Of a stretch of 53,867 bases of DNA, positions 39,154 through 47,996 are shown piece by piece. The stretch spans positions 1 to 53,867 of the IMG/VR virus record IMGVR_UViG_3300016457_000057. The stretch is one strand, 5' to 3'. The notes beneath the pieces are model-generated. The model was not told the DNA's origin. It did no database searches and worked only from the letters and a program-made list of their open reading frames with translations. This DNA comes from a virus. Each line of letters starts with the position of its first letter. Within the stretch, counting starts at the first letter, position 1. A program made the translations under genes and the position numbers.

Positions 39154-42100
39154 GTGGAGAGACAACTTGAGAAGAAGGAGAAGGAACAACAGGTTAAGGA
39201 GCGATTAGTTGGAGAGACTTCGATCACTGCAGGAACTTTCGCAAGTTTGGTTACTTCTCTTTCCGCCTCGCAACTCCGTCAAATCTATAAAGAGACTAAT
39301 GTTGTGAGGCGGTGTGTTGACCATATTGCGAGTTCTGTTGCGGACCTTCCGCGAGAGTATGATGTAAAGTTTGGTTTGAAGAAAAGTGAAGTAATCGATC
39401 TTATTTTTGTGCGCGAGACTATAACTGGAGAGACTTTTCGAGATGTGTTAATCGCTTTGACAGTGGATTTGTTGGTGTTGAACAAAGGTGTGTTAGTACC
39501 TTTGAAGACATTTGGCGGAAGGTTAACCGGATTTACGGCACGCGATGCAGCCACTTTTTCTCCAGTGTATGAGAAAGACGGCAGGCTTCGTGGGTTCATT
39601 CAACAAGTCGGCTTGGGTAAGGTGTATAAGTTTCGCCCAGATGAGTTAGTGTACATTCAACTTATTCCTAAAACTTACACTGCTACTGGAGGGTCTATCT
39701 TAGAGTCTCTTACTTATGAAGTTACGAGCTTGTTAAAGAACTTAGTGAAAAGCGATCCTGAATCTAGGAAGCCTATCGGGACATTTATTTTTCCGGAGAG
39801 TTTGGACGAGGCAGTTGTTAATAGGTTTCAAGAGGACTTAACCTCGTTAGTATCTGGAGGTAAAGTGAAAATCCCCGTGGTATGGGGCGCTGGTAAAGGG
39901 GAGTGGATCGAGTTGGTTAAACAATTTGACATTCAGATGGTTGCTACGTTCTTGGATCGCTTAGATTGGCTAGTTCGGAGCGCTTTTGGATTTGTGCCTC
40001 CTGGAAGTAGTTTACTTCAGTCACGACCTAACGAAGATTTGATGTATTCTACCTTAGTCCCTGTGGTTGCTCGGGCGATCCAGAATCGACTGAATCGGTT
40101 TCTTAAACCTTATGGAGTTACTTTTAGTTTTAAGATTCCTCCTGCACACTCGTTGCAACGTATTATTGAAGGGACTAAGTCAGGGTTGATCTCACCTAAT
40201 GAGGCCCGTCAGTTTATGTACTTACCACCGGTTAAAGGCGGCGATCAGTTGTCAGTTATGCAGCCTCAAGGTTTAACTCCTGTAGGGAAGAGTGGGCAAC
40301 AATCTCCTGTGGTACCTCTCTCGGACGCTAAACAAGATACAGATATTACTCGCTCGCTTTCTATAGAAGAAGTGAAACAGCTTAGGAATCTCTCTCTTTT
40401 GTCCGATGAGAAGGTAGCACGGTTTGTTCTTAGGAGAATTAAGTTGCTGAAATCGATGCAAGAGGAGTTAAGAGAGGCAGTTCTGGATTATCGTTCTTCT
40501 TTTGAAGAGAAGGTGATGTTGCGTCAGGATACCCCTGCTTTACCTTCTTATGTGCCTTTCTTACTACGAGTAGAAGGGATCATTGATAATTATGAGGCCC
40601 AGTCGATTGCGCTGGGTTATGAACGCGTGCTCCAGTTTTGGAACAGACGCGAGTTCGATAAGGATCTGATTGACGCTGAGATTGCTGAACACGATCGACG
40701 ACTTCGTCGAGAGTCTATTCGGAGTTGGAAAGAGCGTTTAGATTCTATTCACAATGAAGCAAAAAGAGGTGAGTGGGATCAAGTTAAAAAAGATCTTGAC
40801 AATTTTATACGCGCGATTATTGCCGCCGCAGGGTTTGTCACTTTGTTTGCGAATCTCCCTCTTGTACTTGTGTCTAAGTTTTTTGAGGAGACACAAGGAG
40901 TGCTCTTACGCTGGGTGGGCATATCTGATGATGTTACATGTTATGATGAAGCAACTAAAGTGTTGACGGATCGGGGGTGGAAGTTCTTTAAGGATTTGGA
41001 TGGTACGGAGAGGTTGTTGAGTATTAACCCTGATGATTTGACTCAGGTTGAGTGGCTTAAACCTGTTGCCTATCAGACGTTTGAGTACGATGGTGAGATG
41101 ATTCATTTCGAGGGCTATCAAACGGATCTACTCGTGACACCTGATCATCAGTGTTTTGTGTATGATAATGGAAGACTTCGGAAAGTTCGCGCAGGAGAGC
41201 TGACTCAATTTGCGAAGGTTTCTTTCTACCATGGTGTTCCCGTCGATGTTGCTGACGTGTCTAGTATTTCCTGTAGTGAAGCAGAAGTTCGCCTTTCTTA
41301 CTACAAGGGGAAGGTCTACGACGTGACTCTTCCTAAATGGCACACTCTTTACATCATGCGCAATGGGAAGTGTATGTGGAGTGGTAATTGCGAAGACTGT
41401 GCAGCTCTTCAAGGGCGCGTTTTTAAACCATCCACGCTTGAACTGCTTCAAACTTGGCCCGGTTATGGTGTGCGTTGTGGCCATAACTGTAGGTGTGCCC
41501 TTGAACCTGTTTCTAATATTACGCAAGCAAGTGTTAACGAGTGGATCGGTAAAGTTATCAAGTTTAGGAATTTGCACGTCCCTCTAAAGGAAGCAGCGCT
41601 TGTTTATTCTGACGTAATCGAACATATCGATAAGAAGATCGCAGAAGCTCTCAAAAAGAACCCTCACTTACGGGAGCCTTCGTACGTTGCTTTATTTAAG
41701 GAAATCCGATTGCGCGAGACTTTAACCCAACCTAAATACGATGCTATACGAAATATACTCGAAATCCCCGCCTCTTTTACTGAGGAGCAGATTCGTTCAG
41801 CTTTTGTCGATGCAGTCGCCCTGAACGTCCTGTTACGTCAGAACTTTCAGTATCCTAGCTCACCTTTCGTCTCTGAGATAATGTCTATAATGGAGCGGGC
41901 CAGGAAAGTGCTTTGGAACGAGCAATTAAGTAAGCTTTTACCTTCAGAGTTGAAAGAGTCTTGGTTGGAAGGTGATTTCGCTCCTTTTGAGAAATTGTCA
42001 CTTAAGCTGTTTGATATTCCAGTTAAGGCTTACTTTGATCCCAGAGAGTTTTTTACTTACATGTTCCGGGCGTCCATTTTTAGCCCTCATCGAGAGGATA

Positions 42101-43422
42101 TAGTAGGGATGCCCGCTTTTCGAGAACTCCTGGCAACCCATGTGTGGTCCCCAACTACTTATGAGAATTGGCTTAACCGTGTTTATAAGGCCCGTTCCGC
42201 CCCTTGGCGGGCCACGTTAACTCCTGATAGAGTACTTACTCGACTGGAATACGTTGACTCAGAGTTCCGTGATAGATTGGTAGAAATCCTTAAGAGTTAT
42301 CCGATGTTACGAGTTCCATCTTTTTGGGATGGGTTGAAGGGAATTAAGTTGTCAGATGTATCTCGCTACGACGCGTCTTATAGTTTGGAGGGGACCTATG
42401 ATGAGTTTGTGAAGTCCTTTGTTGGTTCTATCTTGACTACGGGGGATACATTTCAGTTCCTCCACGAGCTAGGCCATCATGTGTTTGAGCGTCATTTTAC
42501 CGCGCGCTCTACACTAAGAGACGCGTTTGCTTATGTGTACCGTGAACGAGTTTTGATCCCGTTTTACGAGCAAGTTTTACCTTATTTGACTGAAAAGGAA
42601 GCTCAAAAGTTCATGGGGTACATGAACGAGATGCTTGATGCAAGTGAGAAGAGAACTCTTGGGAGCTTTTTCTTAGGGTCTCGAGACGTATTTAGAGAGG
42701 AAATTTTTAAGCCTATTTATCCTAAGTTACAAGAGGTGATGCGGAACTGGGCACTTCCGATGCGACTGTACTCATTACAGAGCATCGACGAATCCTTTGC
42801 CGAGTTGTTTGCCACTTATATACGTAACCCATCGGTGTTGTACTTCAGTGACCCCGAGTTGTACTTGTTTATGGAATCGCTCTTGCAGAACCTTGCTGTA
42901 CGTCCAGAAACTTTGATAAGTAAGCACCCTATGTGGAAACGTGTTTTTGAGGCCCTTTCACGTATAGGTTTAACACGGAGTCAGATAAAGCAACTTCTTC
43001 CGAACCTTCTGTGGGCACATATTAGAGAAGATGTTGGGTTTGAGGAGTTGATAGCGTTGTTCGAGAGCGCTGCTACTGCAGAGGGCGAAGACTTACGGAA
43101 GAAGATAAAAGATATTGTCGAGCGCTTTTTCAAAGCGCCTGAGAAGAAGAAAATGCCTAGTTCTGAGCCGAAACCCAAAGAGATTAGGAAGCCTCGTAAG
43201 GCACCTTCTCTTCCCGAAAAGACTCTAGTAACTCTAAAGGATGTGCGCGAAGTTCTTGAGAAGACTTTGAAGCTCGAAGGTAGAGACTTAGAGGTTTTTA
43301 TGGACAAGATTGTTTCGGTTGTAGCTGAAGGTAAGATGAGTATGATTGATGTGTATGAGAAATTGACTTCTTTCAAGACTAAAAAGGAGGCTTTGAAGTG
43401 GCTAGCCGGTTTGAAGAAGTAA
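39154..43422 (+). CDS. Portal - MuF-like head morphogenesis - zincin fusion with intein
   Basis: 1422 residues before splicing, 1272 after, from GTG after GAGGAGG. Residues about 1-390 resemble an HK97-type portal protein (ETNVVRRCVDHIAS, FGFVPPGSSLL, LISPNEARQFM). About 430-790 is an SPP1 gp7/Mu F-like domain with its CEDC...CGHNCRC motif, split by an intein at 596-745. About 960-1260 is a zincin (HELGH at 1104-1108, Glu1213 in ESFAELF). A Pro/Lys linker and a helical tail close the protein. It builds the portal ring and probably carries an injected protease. Confidence 0.85.
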   Translation: MERQLEKKEKEQQVKERLVGETSITAGTFASLVTSLSASQLRQIYKETNVVRRCVDHIASSVADLPREYDVKFGLKKSEVIDLIFVRETITGETFRDVLIALTVDLLVLNKGVLVPLKTFGGRLTGFTARDAATFSPVYEKDGRLRGFIQQVGLGKVYKFRPDELVYIQLIPKTYTATGGSILESLTYEVTSLLKNLVKSDPESRKPIGTFIFPESLDEAVVNRFQEDLTSLVSGGKVKIPVVWGAGKGEWIELVKQFDIQMVATFLDRLDWLVRSAFGFVPPGSSLLQSRPNEDLMYSTLVPVVARAIQNRLNRFLKPYGVTFSFKIPPAHSLQRIIEGTKSGLISPNEARQFMYLPPVKGGDQLSVMQPQGLTPVGKSGQQSPVVPLSDAKQDTDITRSLSIEEVKQLRNLSLLSDEKVARFVLRRIKLLKSMQEELREAVLDYRSSFEEKVMLRQDTPALPSYVPFLLRVEGIIDNYEAQSIALGYERVLQFWNRREFDKDLIDAEIAEHDRRLRRESIRSWKERLDSIHNEAKRGEWDQVKKDLDNFIRAIIAAAGFVTLFANLPLVLVSKFFEETQGVLLRWVGISDDVTCYDEATKVLTDRGWKFFKDLDGTERLLSINPDDLTQVEWLKPVAYQTFEYDGEMIHFEGYQTDLLVTPDHQCFVYDNGRLRKVRAGELTQFAKVSFYHGVPVDVADVSSISCSEAEVRLSYYKGKVYDVTLPKWHTLYIMRNGKCMWSGNCEDCAALQGRVFKPSTLELLQTWPGYGVRCGHNCRCALEPVSNITQASVNEWIGKVIKFRNLHVPLKEAALVYSDVIEHIDKKIAEALKKNPHLREPSYVALFKEIRLRETLTQPKYDAIRNILEIPASFTEEQIRSAFVDAVALNVLLRQNFQYPSSPFVSEIMSIMERARKVLWNEQLSKLLPSELKESWLEGDFAPFEKLSLKLFDIPVKAYFDPREFFTYMFRASIFSPHREDIVGMPAFRELLATHVWSPTTYENWLNRVYKARSAPWRATLTPDRVLTRLEYVDSEFRDRLVEILKSYPMLRVPSFWDGLKGIKLSDVSRYDASYSLEGTYDEFVKSFVGSILTTGDTFQFLHELGHHVFERHFTARSTLRDAFAYVYRERVLIPFYEQVLPYLTEKEAQKFMGYMNEMLDASEKRTLGSFFLGSRDVFREEIFKPIYPKLQEVMRNWALPMRLYSLQSIDESFAELFATYIRNPSVLYFSDPELYLFMESLLQNLAVRPETLISKHPMWKRVFEALSRIGLTRSQIKQLLPNLLWAHIREDVGFEELIALFESAATAEGEDLRKKIKDIVERFFKAPEKKKMPSSEPKPKEIRKPRKAPSLPEKTLVTLKDVREVLEKTLKLEGRDLEVFMDKIVSVVAEGKMSMIDVYEKLTSFKTKKEALKWLAGLKK
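40939..41388 (+). mobile_element. Mini-intein in the portal-MuF fusion (150 residues)
   Basis: Block A is CYDEATKVLTDRGWK, block B is VTPDHQCFVYD, block F is YKGKVYDVTLPKWHTLYIM, and block G is CMWSGN followed by Cys+1. It sits right before the CxDC motif of the MuF-like domain, so Cys+1 is the first cysteine of that motif. The shared CYDE-x-T-x-V-x-T-x-RGWK start and SGN end show it is a sister of the MBL intein. It has no endonuclease. Confidence 0.9.
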
Positions 43423-44054
43423 AAACTGAATTGGGTTATATCGTTGATAAGGAAGGTACCCTTGTAGGGACGTGGTTGTGGAAAGAAGGGAATATGACTG
43501 TGAGCACAAAGAACAAAGCTCTACAAGAGGTACTATCTCGAGGGGTACAGTTAGTAGAGCGTGTATTTGATCGAGGGGAGATTCAGCTTAGCTATTCCCC
43601 CCCAACAGTTCGAGTAGTAAAGTTTACCCCTGTTGAACTCAGTTCGATTCTTGCGCCTGATTTCTACTGTATTACAGCTGAGGAGCGAAAGAAAGGAGTA
43701 TCTTTACCTGCTAATACTGGCAGACACTCTCGCACGTTTAAACAAGTTCACCGGGGTTATGTCCTCGAACGATTAAAAGGGCGTGATATCACCATAGGAA
43801 TTTGGTTTTATTCCCCGGGAGGAATTGTATGTCAGACTAATAGCAGGACGTTTGATAGGGAGTTCCACGAGGTTAAAAAGAAGTTAACAAGGACAGTGTT
43901 TACACGGGATGGGGTAAGGGAGGTTCCTCTTCCATTTAACGAGGCTACTTATTTTGATGTTAACTTGAAACTTCCCTCACGGTATTTTCTGGTACCTAGT
44001 TGGGGAATTGAAACCTCAGAGAAGGAGAAGTTCGAGGATGTCAAAGAAACTTGA
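43398..44054 (+). CDS. Hypothetical protein of the virion operon
   Basis: 218 residues from GTG after AAAAGGAGG, overlapping the portal-fusion gene by 25 bases. The sequence is rich in beta-strand-like stretches and Thr/Arg and has no known motif. The place between portal and terminase suggests a structural or packaging role. Confidence 0.6.
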   Translation: MASRFEEVKTELGYIVDKEGTLVGTWLWKEGNMTVSTKNKALQEVLSRGVQLVERVFDRGEIQLSYSPPTVRVVKFTPVELSSILAPDFYCITAEERKKGVSLPANTGRHSRTFKQVHRGYVLERLKGRDITIGIWFYSPGGIVCQTNSRTFDREFHEVKKKLTRTVFTRDGVREVPLPFNEATYFDVNLKLPSRYFLVPSWGIETSEKEKFEDVKET

Positions 44055-44403
44055 AGATTTTCTTGATCACTCGTTAGACGATTTAGAGTCTCCTCCGGTC
44101 TTGGGGTTGGGTAAAGCTGCCTCTGAGGACTTACCTAAGCAGGAGGACATTCCATCTGAGGTTGGTTCGCCTGAACAGGAAGCGATTGATACAATTGCTG
44201 AGAGGATAATAGAAGAGTTACGCGGTAATGAAAGCATTAGGCCGAAGAATTGGAGTGACGTTCTCCGTGGTTTGGAATTAGTATTAAAGTTTAAGCATGA
44301 GTTACACGGCAAGCACAAGAAAGGAGAACAGGACCTCGCATACCAAGCTCTTCAGGAGTTTAAGGAAGTGGTAGATGCCTTCTCGAGATTTGAGTCAAAG
44401 TAA
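44038..44403 (+). CDS. Putative terminase small subunit
   Basis: 121 residues from ATG after GAAGGAG. Acidic N-terminus, then a helical part (NWSDVLRGLELVLKFKHELH), with no clear HTH. The call rests on position directly before, and overlapping, the large terminase gene by 29 bases, and on size. It could be some other packaging accessory. Confidence 0.4.
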   Translation: MSKKLEDFLDHSLDDLESPPVLGLGKAASEDLPKQEDIPSEVGSPEQEAIDTIAERIIEELRGNESIRPKNWSDVLRGLELVLKFKHELHGKHKKGEQDLAYQALQEFKEVVDAFSRFESK

Positions 44404-45820
44404 GTTCCACATTTCGTTAAAGAAGCTTCGTACTATTTGCCAAAATAGTTTCCTTCACTACTTGATCTTCGTTTTTGGGTTTCCAGTGTCGGCAATGCAT
44501 CGAGAGTGGATTGACGCTCTTATGAAGTGTTCTCGAGTTGTGATTGCTGCTCCTCGGGCCCACTCTAAAACTACCATAGTTTCTATTGCGTATTCGACGT
44601 GGTTGATTGGGCGTAACCCCAATATAAGGATTAAGATCATAACTAACTCTATTGACAAGGGTAGAGAGATTTTAGCCGCAGTTTCGAGTACTCTTCTTTT
44701 TAATAAAAGGTACCAGTTTGTTTTTCCTGAGATTAGACCCGCAAAGACACGTTATTGGACGAAGGATAGATTGTATGTGGAGCGTTCTTTGGTTCTTCGT
44801 GATCCTACGATCGAAGCAAGAAGTGTTCTATCTACAGGGGCCGGAGGTAGGTCAGATGTGATAATTGGAGATGACATGGTTGATAATTTGAACTGCGTTA
44901 CTGAAGGTTTGCGGAGAAAAGTAAAGGAAGCTTTCTATGATACTTGGATGAATACTCTCGAACCACAAGGGAACCAAGCGGTAGTTGTTGGTACTATTTG
45001 GCATGAAGACGATCTGCTCTCTGAATTGCTCAGGAATAAAGACTGGGAGTTTCGTAAAGTTTGGGCGATAAATGATAACTTTGACCCTCTATGGCCCCAA
45101 GTGTGGTCGCGAGAGAAGCTTTATAAGAAGTGGAAGGAAAACCCTTTGGCTTTCGATAAAGGCTTTCGCCATCGTCCAACACGTGTAGATACTGCTCTTT
45201 TCCCGCCATCTTCATTTAAACAACGGTCTGATTGGCCTCTTTCTCCAGGGTCTAATCCTCCTGAGTATAACGATGTGGATCCTTCTCTTATCAAGTGTTA
45301 CTTTGGGGTGGATATTTCAGCTGGACATGGAGATGATTTTTCGGTGATTTTTGTGGTGCGGGTGAATGCTGAAACTCTAATTCGGTGGCCTGTTGAAATA
45401 GCTCGGTTGAAGCAACCAGCTCCTGATGTGACCCGCAAGCTCATTCGGATGTACAAGCAGTACCAACCCGAAGTGATTATGATTGAGTCAAACGCTACTC
45501 AGTCTATGATGCAAGATTGGATTTCTGAAGTAAGTAAATTACCTCTAAAACCGTATTACACAGGCGTTCAAAAGCACTTGATTTCGGTAGGGATCCCTTC
45601 TCTTAGAGTGGAACTTGATAATAATATGTGGATGATCCCTTCTTGGGATCACCCTCTTGAGTGTAGTTGTTCTTGGTGCCAATGGAAAAGAGAGGTACTG
45701 TCGTATCCTTATAGTAAGAAAGACGACACTGTTTTTGCTTGGTGGTTTAGTCGTGAAGCAATTAGGCTTTTCCTAGAAGGAAAGCGAGTAGGCCGCGGAT
45801 ATGCTGTCGTAGAACTCTGA
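44375..45820 (+). CDS. terL: Terminase large subunit
   Basis: 481 residues. The ATPase has Walker A IAAPRAHSKTT and Walker B DVIIGDDMVD; the nuclease has GVDISAG, VIMIESN and DDTVFAWWFS, so all three acidic clusters are present. It pumps DNA into the prohead and cuts it. The order portal before terminase is the reverse of the commonest layout. Confidence 0.93.
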   Translation: MPSRDLSQSKFHISLKKLRTICQNSFLHYLIFVFGFPVSAMHREWIDALMKCSRVVIAAPRAHSKTTIVSIAYSTWLIGRNPNIRIKIITNSIDKGREILAAVSSTLLFNKRYQFVFPEIRPAKTRYWTKDRLYVERSLVLRDPTIEARSVLSTGAGGRSDVIIGDDMVDNLNCVTEGLRRKVKEAFYDTWMNTLEPQGNQAVVVGTIWHEDDLLSELLRNKDWEFRKVWAINDNFDPLWPQVWSREKLYKKWKENPLAFDKGFRHRPTRVDTALFPPSSFKQRSDWPLSPGSNPPEYNDVDPSLIKCYFGVDISAGHGDDFSVIFVVRVNAETLIRWPVEIARLKQPAPDVTRKLIRMYKQYQPEVIMIESNATQSMMQDWISEVSKLPLKPYYTGVQKHLISVGIPSLRVELDNNMWMIPSWDHPLECSCSWCQWKREVLSYPYSKKDDTVFAWWFSREAIRLFLEGKRVGRGYAVVEL

Positions 45821-45882
45821 CGTCTTGCACTTTTCTGTGTTATCCTAGTAAGCTTTTCTTAAGATGTTAGGGGGATTAAGGT

Positions 45883-46773
45883 GTGGGAGAGAATATCTCG
45901 GTAACTTCCTATACTTTTAAGAAGTACCTCAGCCCTTTTTTAGTTTGGTGTGAAGGTAAATTCGACTACATTCTTCACGTTCATTGGGCTAGCGTCCTCC
46001 ACGGAGACTTGCGAATGGGTTACTGTGGCGACCCCAATAACGTGATTGGAGTTACCTTGTTCATTTACAAGCAAGGTGCTGTCAAACGCCGCCCCAATGG
46101 ACCGAAGGGTTGGACAGAGTTCTTGAAAGTTGTTCGAGACCCTAAGAACTTCAAACTAAACTTCAAAACAGGAGAAATTCAGGGCCAGCGCAGCTTAGCG
46201 GCAACTGTTAAGTTACCGGAAGCTAAGGCATGGATGAGAGTGAAAAAGTACATCTCTCCTCCAGGCACTATTGGCGCTCGAGTTTTGCGCAAATGGTGGT
46301 CCTATATGACGATTGTTGATAAAGGTAAAGTGGAACATTTAACTCGGAAACTGGACGAGTTTGAGTTTTACTTTACTGAGGGTAAGGCTTTTAGAGGACG
46401 GTACATTCTTCGACCTTTTGGTAAGAACTTTACCTTCTTTACTGCCAGTGCCCGACCCGTACTTGTTGGGACGACCCAGAAGCTGGAAGAGGGTAAGGAA
46501 ATTAGTGGTTTTCTTTGGATTAAAGCAAAGAACCAGACCCCGTATGTTCTTTCTACACGAGCTGTAAAGAAACGATTTATTTCCCCTGTGCATTTTAGTG
46601 GGCTGCCCCAGGCACTGAAGGAGAGAATTCCAAGAGCTTTTCAGTATTGGACTATAGAGTCAAAAGCGAAACGTTTAAAGGTGCGGGATAGTTTGGTGTT
46701 AGCTCTGAAGAGCCAGAGACAGTATCAGTACTTGGAAGAGGGGGCTTGGCATAAGGTCAGTTTGAAAGTGTGA
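45883..46773 (+). CDS. LigD-PE-like protein of the head operon
   Basis: 296 residues from GTG after AGGGGGATTAAG. VHWASVLHGDLRMGY followed by VIGVTLFIYKQG resembles the H-x(4-6)-H-x-DLR core of the LigD 3'-phosphoesterase domain, where the same residues bind metal. No other LigD domain is present. It lies between terminase and prohead protease and overlaps the protease reading frame start. Its role in a head operon is unclear; it could also be a structural protein that reused the fold. Confidence 0.4.
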   Translation: MGENISVTSYTFKKYLSPFLVWCEGKFDYILHVHWASVLHGDLRMGYCGDPNNVIGVTLFIYKQGAVKRRPNGPKGWTEFLKVVRDPKNFKLNFKTGEIQGQRSLAATVKLPEAKAWMRVKKYISPPGTIGARVLRKWWSYMTIVDKGKVEHLTRKLDEFEFYFTEGKAFRGRYILRPFGKNFTFFTASARPVLVGTTQKLEEGKEISGFLWIKAKNQTPYVLSTRAVKKRFISPVHFSGLPQALKERIPRAFQYWTIESKAKRLKVRDSLVLALKSQRQYQYLEEGAWHKVSLKV

Positions 46774-46850
46774 CCGTGGACCCCTTGCCCAAATTTAGGT
46801 TCCCTGTGACTTTATTATGGAAAAAATTTGGAACAGGAAGGAGGTGCAAG

Positions 46851-47996
46851 ATGAGGTTTGAGAACGGCTTGTTTCAGTTAAATCCAGAATTCATTCGCGC
46901 TCCAGCTGAGGTTTCCGAGAAGATTGCTAATCCGGGGGAGTTGGTGATCGCAGGTTATGCTACAACTTATGATAAAGGTTTGGATAATGCTGTCATATCT
47001 AGGAAGGCATTGTCTAACGCTGCTGAGGACCTGAAGAAGAGAAGCACAGTGTTGTTCAATCATGATCAAAATCGCCCTATTGGCCGCATTCATGAGGTGA
47101 AGTTGGATAATAAGGGGTTGTTTACAATTGCTGTAATTGATAAGACAGAGCAAGAGATTCAGGAGAAGATCAAATCAGGAACGTTGAACAAGTTCTCGAT
47201 CCGCGGACGGATTTTAGCTTCTCATGAAGAGTGGGATGAGAATACTGGAAGGTCCACGTCAGTTGTTGATAACTTGAAGTTGCTTGAGGTATCTGTTGTT
47301 TCCGTACCTGCTGTTGATGAAGCAGAGATTCAATCGTGGTATGTACAAAGGAGTGCGAGCGATAATGACTTCGTCCCCTTACAAAGGGATGTTAATTCAG
47401 AACAAGGAGGTGACAAAATGAGTGATAAGGAAATGAAAGAGCTAGAGGAGCAGGAGCTTGAGGAGAAGGAAGAGGAAGCTCTTGAAGAAGAGGAAGGAAC
47501 TGAGGAGTTGATTGAGGCAGTGGAATCCAGTCAGCTTGAACTGTTACTAGACCTTGATGAGCGTGTTTCTGCGTTGGTTGAGCGGGCGGACGAACTTCTT
47601 AAGGCCGCGAATTTAGATGCTGTTATGAAGAAGTTGGATGAGGCGATGGAGATGCTTAAGAAGATTTTGGACAAGTTGGAAAAATATCCTTACCCCTATC
47701 CTTATCCCTACCCTGCAAAAAAGTCTGCAGAGATTGAAGAGAGTGTAGAGGAGCTCGATCTTGAAGAGAATGCGGAGGAGCCGATGCAAGAAGTGCTCGA
47801 AAGTGTTCGGGCTCTTACTGATGAAGTTAAGGAGTTGAAGGAAACTGTAGTTGTTCGTGGCGAGAGGTCTGAAGAGGCTCCCGAGGATGCAATCCGGCAG
47901 TTTCTCGAGTCGGAAGAGTACAAAAACGCAGATCCTTCTGAGAAGATGAGGATGCTGTGGGATTTCACAGAAAAGTATAAAGGAGGTGAAAAGTAA
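46851..47996 (+). CDS. Prohead protease with C-terminal scaffold
   Basis: 381 residues from ATG after AAGGAGG. The first 190 are an HK97-type (U35) prohead protease: VIAGYATTYDK, VLFNHDQNRPIGRI (His), KFSIRGRI (Ser) and LLEVSVVSVPAV. The second half is acidic coiled coil, typical of scaffolding domains, with a (YP)5 hinge near residues 280-290. An internal ribosome site at 47404 starts the scaffold on its own (see next). The next gene overlaps by one base. Confidence 0.9.
   Translation: MRFENGLFQLNPEFIRAPAEVSEKIANPGELVIAGYATTYDKGLDNAVISRKALSNAAEDLKKRSTVLFNHDQNRPIGRIHEVKLDNKGLFTIAVIDKTEQEIQEKIKSGTLNKFSIRGRILASHEEWDENTGRSTSVVDNLKLLEVSVVSVPAVDEAEIQSWYVQRSASDNDFVPLQRDVNSEQGGDKMSDKEMKELEEQELEEKEEEALEEEEGTEELIEAVESSQLELLLDLDERVSALVERADELLKAANLDAVMKKLDEAMEMLKKILDKLEKYPYPYPYPYPAKKSAEIEESVEELDLEENAEEPMQEVLESVRALTDEVKELKETVVVRGERSEEAPEDAIRQFLESEEYKNADPSEKMRMLWDFTEKYKGGEK
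47418..47996 (+). CDS. Nested scaffolding protein from an internal start
   Basis: AAGGAGG (47404-47410) stands 7 bases before an in-frame ATG at 47418. It would give a 192-residue, very acidic coiled-coil protein identical to the end of the protease. This is the layout of lambda C/Nu3, where the scaffold is made in excess from within the protease gene. Inferred from the ribosome site. Confidence 0.6.
   Translation: MSDKEMKELEEQELEEKEEEALEEEEGTEELIEAVESSQLELLLDLDERVSALVERADELLKAANLDAVMKKLDEAMEMLKKILDKLEKYPYPYPYPYPAKKSAEIEESVEELDLEENAEEPMQEVLESVRALTDEVKELKETVVVRGERSEEAPEDAIRQFLESEEYKNADPSEKMRMLWDFTEKYKGGEK

Noticed and set aside
41128-41577. Leftward open frame of 149 codons
   Set aside because: It lies wholly opposite the portal-fusion gene and its intein, with no ribosome site or motif.
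42981-43376. Leftward open frame of 131 codons
   Set aside because: Serine-rich mirror of the Lys/Glu-rich tail of the portal fusion; a coding shadow.
45825-45852. TTGCAC...TATCCT as a promoter before the LigD-PE-like gene
   Set aside because: The spacing is only 10 bases.
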